In this document: positions 1 through 4,726 of the stretch, one piece after another
Numbering within the stretch: the first letter of the stretch is position 1
How the letters are laid out: every line of letters starts with the position of its first letter
NCBI GenBank assembly: GCA_009691645.1
Contig: SIAT01000135.1
Location: 1-5,109 of the forward strand
Direction: 5' to 3'
DNA length: 5,109 nucleotides
DNA from: Pedosphaera sp.
GTDB lineage: Bacteria > Verrucomicrobiota > Verrucomicrobiia > Limisphaerales > SIAT01
The notes under the pieces: model-generated
Told to the model about the DNA's origin: nothing
Database searches by the model: none
What the model saw: only the letters and a program-made list of their open reading frames with translations
Made by a program: the position numbers and the translations under genes

Positions 1-957
1 GAGTGCATCAACAACTGCAAGTACTGCGGTTTCTCGCGCGACAACGCGATCCTGCGCGTGACGCTCTCGGTGGACGAAGTGCGCCGCGAAGCGCGCGCGC
101 TGGCCGCGCAGGGTTTTCGCAACATCCTGATCGTCGCGGGCGAACATCCGAAGTTCGTCTCCAACGGCTACATGGCCGAATGCGTCGCCGCGTTGCACGA
201 GGAAATCCCGAGCCTCTCGCTCGAAGTCGGCCCGATGGAAACCGAGGACTATCGCCCGCTCGTCGCCGCCGGCGCCGAGGGATTGGTGGTTTATCAGGAG
301 ACGTACGATCGGAACATTTACGCGGAAATGCACACCGCCGGACCGAAACGGAATTTCGATTGGCGGCTCGAAACGCCCGAGCGGGCGTACGCCGCCGGTT
401 TCCGGCGGCTCGGCATCGGTGCATTGTTCGGCCTCGCAGACTGGCGTGCGGAAGCCATCGCCGTGGCGGCGCACACCGATTATCTCCTGCGCCACTGCTG
501 GAAATCGCAGGTGACGATTTCGTTGCCGCGCCTGCGTCCGTGCGCAGGCGAGTTCCAGCCGCTCACGAACCTCGCCGACCGCGAACTCGTGCAGCTCGTC
601 TGCGCGCTGCGCCTCTTTCTGCCGGACGTCGGCATCGTCCTCTCCACGCGCGAACCCGCGAAACTGCGCGACGGCCTGCTGCCGCTCGGCATCACGATGA
701 TGAGCGCGGGCAGCCACACCGAGCCGGGCGGTTACACCGGTGCGGGGAAAGAGAACATTCACAAGACCGAACGCGGTCGCATTGTGGAACTGGCGGAGAA
801 CTCCAGCGAATGGGCCGCGACCAATGGACGCGCCACCAACGCCACCGGTCAGTTCGACATCGCCGATGAACGTTCGCCCGAGGAAGTCGCCGCGCTCATC
901 CGCCGACTCGGCTACGAACCGGTCTGGAAAGACTGGGATGCAGCGCTCACGGCGTAG
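1..957 (+). CDS. thiH: 2-iminoacetate synthase ThiH, 5'-truncated by window edge
   Basis: Radical SAM enzyme that cleaves tyrosine to p-cresol and dehydroglycine (2-iminoacetate), the glycine-derived unit of the thiamine thiazole ring; it acts in the cytosol with ThiG and ThiS. The reading frame is open from base 1 and ends at TAG 955-957, giving 318 residues. The second to ninth residues carry CxxxCxxC (C2, C6, C9), the ligands of the SAM-binding 4Fe-4S cluster, followed by GFS. Further ThiH landmarks are WRLETPERA, the SFPRLRPC-like stretch ISLPRLRPC, MSAGSHTEPGGY and the terminal PVWKDWD. E. coli ThiH is about 377 residues with its cluster cysteines near residue 85, so roughly 80 N-terminal residues are missing to the left. 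The protein ends just after KDWDAALTA without the C-terminal cysteine motif of HydG, which argues against the related [FeFe]-hydrogenase maturase. thiS follows 36 nt downstream. Confidence 0.95.
   Translation, partial: ECINNCKYCGFSRDNAILRVTLSVDEVRREARALAAQGFRNILIVAGEHPKFVSNGYMAECVAALHEEIPSLSLEVGPMETEDYRPLVAAGAEGLVVYQETYDRNIYAEMHTAGPKRNFDWRLETPERAYAAGFRRLGIGALFGLADWRAEAIAVAAHTDYLLRHCWKSQVTISLPRLRPCAGEFQPLTNLADRELVQLVCALRLFLPDVGIVLSTREPAKLRDGLLPLGITMMSAGSHTEPGGYTGAGKENIHKTERGRIVELAENSSEWAATNGRATNATGQFDIADERSPEEVAALIRRLGYEPVWKDWDAALTA
391..409. repeat. perfect 8-bp inverted repeat inside thiH
   Basis: GCCGCCGG at 391-398 and its exact reverse complement at 402-409 are separated by TTT. A second palindrome, ACGCCCG/CGGGCGT, sits immediately upstream at 373-388, and a 9-nt direct repeat (GGCGGCTCG) lies at 362-370 and 404-412. 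All are inside thiH where the protein is well conserved (LETPERAYAAGFRRLG), so GC-rich codon choice may be the whole explanation. No function is claimed. Confidence 0.5.
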
Positions 958-993
958 CGGGCTTTCGAATCGAATCTTCAATCGCCACACAGC

Positions 994-1203
994 GTGAGTC
1001 AGCAAATCATCATCGCCAACGGCCAGCCAGTCGCCTCCGCGCTTCCCTGCTCCATCGAGGAATTTCTCATCACGCAGAAACAACTCCCGCGCAGCATCGT
1101 CGTCGAACACAACGGCGAGGCCGTCGCGCCCTCTGAATTCACCAAGCGAATGCTCGCATCCGGCGACCGCCTGGAAATCGTGCGCATCGTTGCAGGCGGG
1201 TGA
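994..1203 (+). CDS. thiS: Sulfur carrier protein ThiS
   Basis: Small ubiquitin-fold protein of 69 residues, close to the usual ThiS length of about 65-70. Its C-terminal Gly-Gly (residues 68-69) is adenylated and converted to a thiocarboxylate that donates sulfur to the thiazole made by ThiG. The family pattern is visible: an N-terminal strand with IIIANGQPV, a middle helix (SIEEFL), VVEHNGEAVAPSEF, then GDRLEIVRIVAGG at the exact C-terminus. The start is GTG at 994-996, chosen because it puts the first beta strand at the protein's beginning; there is no clear Shine-Dalgarno sequence before it. The 36-nt gap after thiH on the same strand implies cotranscription. thiG is not between thiH and thiS nor right after thiS, so it must lie upstream of the window or elsewhere. 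A MoaD-type carrier is less likely given the thiH neighbour. Confidence 0.93.
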   Translation: MSQQIIIANGQPVASALPCSIEEFLITQKQLPRSIVVEHNGEAVAPSEFTKRMLASGDRLEIVRIVAGG

Positions 1204-1278
1204 ACGATTGAAAGACGTTGAGGGAAACTAACGCTTTCTTCCCATCTCGTTTGGATTTCATTTCTCCCCGATAAAGAC

Positions 1279-1308
1279 TTGTCGCCGCACGCCGTGCTCG
1301 CGAATAAT
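1279..1308 (+). promoter_or_regulatory. candidate sigma70-type promoter of the mscS-family gene
   Basis: TTGTCG (1279-1284; 4 of 6 matches to TTGACA) and AATAAT (1303-1308; 5 of 6 to TATAAT) are 18 nt apart. The -10 element ends only 9 nt before the chosen ATG at 1318, so transcription would start about 2-4 nt upstream of it. It lies in the 114-nt gap after thiS (1204-1317), which otherwise shows nothing I can support. The TGAGGG at 1308-1313 could instead be read as a ribosome binding site with a 4-nt spacing; it begins at the last base of the -10 element and most of it lies between that element and the expected start site, so both cannot work on one leaderless transcript. Confidence 0.4.
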
Positions 1309-1317
1309 GAGGGCATT

Positions 1318-2658
1318 ATGACGAGAAGCTTCGACTGGTTTTATCGCGCTGCAATGTTCGGCCTCGCCGCCTTGCTCTGTTGGTCCATCTTGGCCTCGGC
1401 GCAGACGGCCACCAACTCGACCGCCAACACAAACGCACCGACTGTCACGAAAACGAACGTGGCGGTCAGCACGGCTATCGCGCGCAAGTTCTTCCGCGGG
1501 ACGAAGGCGACGGCGGAAACCAAAGCATCCGAATCCGAGCGCGGCTACCTCACCTTCGGTCTCGATGAGATCGATCCGCTCGTCGAGAACAAGTTCCTCG
1601 GCGTGCCGCTCTGGCAGTATCTCGCCTCGCTCATCTACATCCTGCTCGCGTTTTACGCCGCGCGCTTCATCAACTTCATCACCACGCGTTATCTGAAGCA
1701 GTGGGCGGCGAAGAGCGAGACCACGCTTAACAATCTGCTCATTGATTTGTTGCAAGGACCGGTGAGGGTCGTCGCCTTCGTCGTACTGCTGCACATCGGC
1801 CTGCGCGTATTCACGTGGCCGGACTGGATTGTGGAATGGCTTTCCAAGGGACTCCAACTCGTCGTGGCCGGCTCCGTCACATACATGACGCTCAAGTTGG
1901 TGGACGCGCTCGTGAACTACTGGAAGGGCCGTCCTGCCACCGAGACCGACCGCCACTTCGACGAGATGTTGTTCCCGTTTCTGCGCAAGGTGCTCAAGGC
2001 CTTCGTCCTTCTCATTGCAATACTTCTTACGGCACAGAATCTCGGGTTGAACATCACCAGCCTGCTCGCCTCGCTCTCCGTCGGCGGCCTCGCGCTCGGC
2101 CTCGGCGCGCAGGACACACTCGCCAACATGTTCGGCGCCGTCTCCATCTTCCTCGATAAACCGTTCCGTGTCGGCGACGTCATCAAACTCGGCGAAGTGA
2201 CGGGCTCCGTCGAATCCATCGGCATGCGCAGCACGCGCCTCCGCAATCTCGACGGTCATCTTGTCACCATTCCGAACAAGCAGATGGCCGCGGCCACCAT
2301 CGCCAACATCTCACGCCGGCCGAGTATCAAGGCCGAGATGAACTTCGGCATCACCTACACAACGCCGCAGGCGAAGCTGAAGCGCGCGCTCGCCATCCTC
2401 GAGGAGGTTTATCGCAAACATCCGAAGACCCAGGACGTCTGGATCAACTTCAACAAATTCGACGACAGCGCGCTCAACCTCAACGTCGTTCACTGGTGGA
2501 ATGGAGACGGAATAAAGGATCACCTCGTCGGAACAAAGGATCACCTCGCCGGAATGCAGGAGCTGAACCTCGCCATCAAGGAACGCTTCGAGCAGGAGAA
2601 TATCGAATTCGCTTTCCCGACCCAGACGCTCTACGTGCGGCAGGAGAAAAAGCCGTAA
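1318..2658 (+). CDS. MscS-family mechanosensitive ion channel with signal peptide and extra transmembrane helices
   Basis: Inner-membrane channel expected to open under membrane tension and release solutes on hypo-osmotic shock. ATG 1318 was chosen over the in-frame TTG at 1279 because it starts directly at a signal peptide: MTR, hydrophobic core about 11-27, likely cleavage after ASA (26-28). A Thr/Asn/Ala-rich stretch (about 29-52) follows. Hydrophobic helices appear near 98-119, 147-165, 177-200 and 221-243. The pore helix and beta domain signature spans about 247-300: SLSVGGLALGLGAQDTLAN, then IFLDKPFRVGD, GEVTGSVESIG, R-S-T-R-L-R, and the IPNK motif at 318-321. The C-terminal alpha/beta part ends with ELNLAIKERFEQENIEFAFPTQTLY. 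At 446 residues it is longer than E. coli MscS (286) and belongs with larger, multi-helix relatives. The Gln-Gly of the MscS pore kink reads Gln-Asp (265-266), as in many paralogues. A 7-residue unit is duplicated at about 398-411. Confidence 0.93.
   Translation: MTRSFDWFYRAAMFGLAALLCWSILASAQTATNSTANTNAPTVTKTNVAVSTAIARKFFRGTKATAETKASESERGYLTFGLDEIDPLVENKFLGVPLWQYLASLIYILLAFYAARFINFITTRYLKQWAAKSETTLNNLLIDLLQGPVRVVAFVVLLHIGLRVFTWPDWIVEWLSKGLQLVVAGSVTYMTLKLVDALVNYWKGRPATETDRHFDEMLFPFLRKVLKAFVLLIAILLTAQNLGLNITSLLASLSVGGLALGLGAQDTLANMFGAVSIFLDKPFRVGDVIKLGEVTGSVESIGMRSTRLRNLDGHLVTIPNKQMAAATIANISRRPSIKAEMNFGITYTTPQAKLKRALAILEEVYRKHPKTQDVWINFNKFDDSALNLNVVHWWNGDGIKDHLVGTKDHLAGMQELNLAIKERFEQENIEFAFPTQTLYVRQEKKP
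2509..2550 (+). repeat. two-copy 21-bp tandem duplication within the mscS-family gene
   Basis: Units at 2509-2529 and 2530-2550 match at 19 of 21 positions (differences T/C at the fifth and twentieth base), and GGAAT of a third partial unit follows at 2551. The period is seven codons, so the frame is kept and the protein reads IKDHLVG then TKDHLAG before MQELNLAIK. Typical relatives have one such segment before the QELN helix. Confidence 0.9.
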
Positions 2659-2670
2659 CGCCACGCCGAA

Positions 2671-2698
2671 GTTCGTCCGTCACTTCTGCGGACCGAAC
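2671..2698. terminator. candidate stem-loop at the convergent gene junction
   Basis: GTTCGTCCG (2671-2679) can pair with CGGA-C-CGAAC (2689-2698): nine base pairs with one bulged C and a 9-nt loop. It starts 12 nt after the mscS-family stop and overlaps the last codons and stop of the convergent tauE-like gene, the place expected for a bidirectional terminator. There is no T-run on either side, so a standard intrinsic terminator is not demonstrated. Confidence 0.25.
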
Positions 2699-3063
2699 AG
2701 CAGGTAACAACCTACGGCCACGAGGAAGCCGCCGAACGCGCGTTTCAAATCATCGACCTGCAACCGTGTGACCAACCACGCGCCGAGATAACTGCCAGCG
2801 ATCGCTGTCGGCACGAGCGACGCGGCCGTGGGCCAGTGGATGTTCGAGAGAGCGGGGTCGGACTTGTAATGCTTGAATGCCCCGATCAGCGCCGTCGGGA
2901 TGATAACGACCAGCGACGTGCCGATGGCCTGCTTGATGTCGCGGATTGGTGGGCTCATCAGAAAGAACATCGCCGGCACCATCACGATGCCGCCGCCCAC
3001 GCCGAACAACCCGCTCGCCACGCCGCCCACCAGACCGATCACTCCCGCGATCACGTATTGCAT
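2680..3063 (-). CDS. Half-length TauE/SafE-family membrane permease
   Basis: Polytopic inner-membrane protein of 127 residues related to the TauE/SafE family, whose members are associated with export of sulfite, sulfoacetate and other small organic anions; the substrate here cannot be read from sequence. The N-terminal family hallmark is intact: GLVGGVASGLFGVGGGIVMVP (about 9-30), then QAIGTSLVVIIPTALIGAFKH (45-65), IHWPTAASLVPTAIAG (75-90), the GAWL segment (94-97) and a last helix about 108-124. Start ATG 3063-3061 was chosen because the hallmark begins there; upstream codons in the frame would run into the divergent gene and look non-coding. Full family members have about 250 residues made of two similar halves; this has one, and the 21 nt between its stop and the convergent mscS-family stop leave no room for the other. 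It could work as a homodimer, pair with another half elsewhere, or be a remnant. No internal frameshift is visible. Confidence 0.85.
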   Translation of the reverse strand: MQYVIAGVIGLVGGVASGLFGVGGGIVMVPAMFFLMSPPIRDIKQAIGTSLVVIIPTALIGAFKHYKSDPALSNIHWPTAASLVPTAIAGSYLGAWLVTRLQVDDLKRAFGGFLVAVGCYLLFGPQK

Positions 3064-3069
3064 CTTCCG

Positions 3070-3098
3070 ATGATGCCCATCCCCCGCCCACGCGGCAA
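3070..3098 (-). promoter_or_regulatory. candidate promoter of the tauE-like gene
   Basis: Reading the minus strand, TTGCCG (3098-3093; 4 of 6) and CATCAT (3075-3070; 4 of 6) are separated by 17 nt, and the -10 ends 6 nt before the ATG at 3063. Transcription would then begin at or next to the start codon, giving a leaderless mRNA. The bases between (CGGAAG) also contain a poor Shine-Dalgarno-like GGAAG directly abutting the ATG, too close to act normally. Confidence 0.3.
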
Positions 3099-3106
3099 CT
3101 TTTCCG

Positions 3107-3134
3107 TTGGCTGCACGGCAGGATGCGCTAGCCT
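3107..3134 (+). promoter_or_regulatory. candidate promoter of the DR2241-like gene
   Basis: TTGGCT (3107-3112; 4 of 6) and TAGCCT (3129-3134; 3 of 6) are 16 nt apart, with the -10 ending 10 nt before ATG 3145. Its -35 lies 8 nt from the -35 of the oppositely oriented tauE-like promoter candidate, so the 81-nt divergent region would carry two back-to-back promoters. The -10 match is weak, and support comes mainly from spacing and position. Confidence 0.25.
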
Positions 3135-3144
3135 GTGAACAGCA

Positions 3145-3894
3145 ATGACGGCTTTTGAAAATCCGGCGCTCGCCGCCTTCGTCGCGCAACTCGGCGAGAA
3201 ACTCGTCTTCGCGCAGGTGTTGATCCGACGTGCCGGCACAGGTTTCACCCTGCGCCACATTGGAGACACCGATGTATCTGGTGAAACATTACGTGCCGTG
3301 ACAATCGAAGCTTTGCACGCCTTCGCACAAACCACCGAGGCGGGTGCTTTTCGCCCGCTCAAGTCCGCGCCCAATCTCCCGCGCGGCTGGCACACGCATG
3401 CCGCAAACAGTGTAGAACTCGGCACAGCACTCGACCGTCTGTATCCCGGTGCGGTTGCTGATTGGTTCGCCTCACGCATGGCACAGCCACCAGTCACGAA
3501 CTACCGGGAGTTCACCTCTCGTCAAACGGGAATGTACCGCGTCACGACATTTCCCGACGACAGACGCGCCGAGCAAATCACACGGGCCTGCTGCGATCCT
3601 CGCTTCTGTCTCAAGTGCCGACTCTGGATTGTGCCCGGACTCGCTCCCGATACACAGAACAACAAGAGCCTCATCCCCTGCCTCGAACCATGCGCGCTGT
3701 TACTGGAGTTCGCGCGTAAAGTCGTGCGACTGGAACAGCAAGGCAATCTGCCCGACAGCATCTCGTCCGAAGACACGCGAGGGATGCAGGAGAAGTTGGA
3801 CCAGCCGACTTCAAGTGGGCGCGAAGCCGATTTTGAATCACCGGAAAACCCACGCCGGATTGCTCTGTTGCTGCAATTGCCGGGGCGCGACTAA
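3145..3894 (+). CDS. DR2241-family-like iron-sulfur protein lacking the CbiX domain
   Basis: Predicted cytosolic protein of 249 residues with no signal peptide or membrane helix. It resembles, from recall of the family, the C-terminal part of Deinococcus DR2241, where a stabilising domain and a 4Fe-4S domain follow a CbiX/sirohydrochlorin-chelatase-like domain. The first part (about 1-110) contains PLKSAPNLPRGW (71-82) and DRLYPGAVADW (97-107). The second contains YREFTSRQTGMYRV (120-133) and six clustered cysteines: C149, C150, C155, C158, C179 and C183, arranged CCx4Cx2C...Cx3C, enough to bind a 4Fe-4S cluster. The final 50 residues are polar and probably flexible, ending RRIALLLQLPGRD. No CbiX domain precedes it: upstream DNA is only the 81-nt divergent gap. 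The start at ATG 3145 has no Shine-Dalgarno sequence; a position just after a promoter-like element favours it. Function is unknown; a role near tetrapyrrole or sulfur metabolism is conjecture from the family fusion and the adjacent TauE-like gene. Confidence 0.7.
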   Translation: MTAFENPALAAFVAQLGEKLVFAQVLIRRAGTGFTLRHIGDTDVSGETLRAVTIEALHAFAQTTEAGAFRPLKSAPNLPRGWHTHAANSVELGTALDRLYPGAVADWFASRMAQPPVTNYREFTSRQTGMYRVTTFPDDRRAEQITRACCDPRFCLKCRLWIVPGLAPDTQNNKSLIPCLEPCALLLEFARKVVRLEQQGNLPDSISSEDTRGMQEKLDQPTSSGREADFESPENPRRIALLLQLPGRD

Positions 3895-3898
3895 TGAC

Positions 3899-3927
3899 TT
3901 GTTTCCATCCCGCGCCCTTTCTATTCT
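3899..3927 (+). promoter_or_regulatory. candidate sigma70-type promoter of the tlpA-like gene
   Basis: TTGTTT (3899-3904; 3 of 6) and TATTCT (3922-3927; 4 of 6) are 17 nt apart in the 46-nt gap before the tlpA-like ATG at 3941. The gap is visibly poorer in G than its surroundings and holds no Shine-Dalgarno sequence. The expected start site near 3934 would leave a leader of about 7 nt. The element would drive the tlpA-like gene and the LAB_N gene together. Confidence 0.4.
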
Positions 3928-3940
3928 CATCACAACCGAT

Positions 3941-4723
3941 ATGAAATACTTCTCTCTCTCCACGTTGATTGCGCTTTGCGCCATCGCGCTGTTTCCCATC
4001 ACTTCGACGCTGCGTGCGGCGGATGCGGAAAAGGACGACATCAAGTTCAGCTCACGCGCACGCGAAGTGGTGAAAGCCTCGCGTGCGAAGTCCTCCGATG
4101 GCAAGGCCGCGATGCTGGAGGAGTTCGAGAAGGGTGCGCGCGCCTTGGTGAAGGAGTTCCCGAAACGCCCGGAGCCGCTTGCGATGCTGCTCGAGGTGGC
4201 GGAGAACAGCGAACCGGAGAAGGCGCGCAAGTTGCTCGCCGAAATCATCAAGATCAGCTCGGGTGAAATCAAGGAAGCCGCCGAGGGACTGTTCAAAAAA
4301 CTCGATGCGGTGGGCAAGCCACTGGCGCTGAAATTCAAGGCCAACGACGGCCGCGAAGTGGATCTCGCGAAGATGCAGGGCAAAGTGGTGCTGGTGGATT
4401 TCTGGGCCACATGGTGCGGTCCGTGCGTGGCGGAGTTGCCGAACGTGAAGGCCGCCTACGACAAATTCCACGGCAAGGGATTTGAGATCGTTGGCATCAG
4501 CTTCGACAAAGACTTTGAGAAACTGAAGAAGTTCACGGAAGAACACAAGATGGCGTGGGCGCAGTACTGCGACGCGAAAGGGTGGGAAGGCAAGTACGCC
4601 GCCGAGTTCGGCATCACCGGCATCCCGACGATGTGGCTGGTGGACAAGAAGGGCAACCTCCGCCATCTCGAAGCGCGTGACGGCCTCGCTGACAAGGTGG
4701 AGAAACTGCTCGCCGAGAAGTAA
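3941..4723 (+). CDS. Exported TlpA/ResA-like thioredoxin-fold protein
   Basis: Predicted periplasmic thiol-disulfide oxidoreductase of 260 residues. ATG 3941 was chosen because it opens a clear signal peptide (MKYF, hydrophobic core about 5-22, cleavage probably in the LRAADA region near 24-29); the frame extends upstream but only through sequence overlapping the previous gene. Residues about 30-125 form a charged, helical, TPR-like region (for example EKARKLLAEIIK) of unassigned role. The thioredoxin domain follows from about 126: LKFKANDGREVDL, KVVLVDFWATWCGPC with catalytic C159 and C162, FEIVGISFDKD (181-191) and the cis-proline motif GIPT with P229. The WCGPC active site and the ISFD insertion-type strand are as in TlpA/ResA proteins, which typically keep cysteines reduced for cytochrome c maturation or similar work; here no cytochrome gene is adjacent, so the substrate is open. 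It is 3 nt upstream of the LAB_N gene and probably cotranscribed with it. Confidence 0.92.
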   Translation: MKYFSLSTLIALCAIALFPITSTLRAADAEKDDIKFSSRAREVVKASRAKSSDGKAAMLEEFEKGARALVKEFPKRPEPLAMLLEVAENSEPEKARKLLAEIIKISSGEIKEAAEGLFKKLDAVGKPLALKFKANDGREVDLAKMQGKVVLVDFWATWCGPCVAELPNVKAAYDKFHGKGFEIVGISFDKDFEKLKKFTEEHKMAWAQYCDAKGWEGKYAAEFGITGIPTMWLVDKKGNLRHLEARDGLADKVEKLLAEK

Positions 4724-4726
4724 GCA

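Noticed and set aside
3..869. Open frame of 288 codons in another plus-strand frame over thiH
   Set aside because: Arginine-rich shadow with no motif; the thiH frame with its radical SAM cysteines is unambiguous.
1..957. HydG rather than ThiH
   Set aside because: There is no C-terminal second-cluster cysteine motif, the end matches the ThiH PVWKDWD tail, and thiS is adjacent.
1222..1243. Possible terminator after thiS (GGGAA paired with TTCCC)
   Set aside because: Only five base pairs, a 12-nt loop and no T-run behind it.
1251..1275. Alternative promoter before the mscS-family gene (TTGGAT and GATAAA)
   Set aside because: The spacing of 13 nt is too short for a sigma70 promoter; the pair at 1279-1308 fits better.
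1258..2259. Long open frame of 333 codons on the minus strand opposite the mscS-family gene
   Set aside because: Its composition is highly charged and repetitive (E, R, D, H-rich), with no recognisable motif, and it mirrors the codon-position bias of the clear mscS-family gene on the other strand.
3064..3258. N-terminal extension of the tauE-like frame by 65 codons
   Set aside because: It would overlap the divergent gene by more than 100 bases and its residues look non-coding; the membrane family begins exactly at ATG 3063.
3449..3940. N-terminal extension of the tlpA-like frame by 164 codons
   Set aside because: The extension overlaps the DR2241-like gene in another frame and has no motif, while ATG 3941 begins a proper signal peptide.
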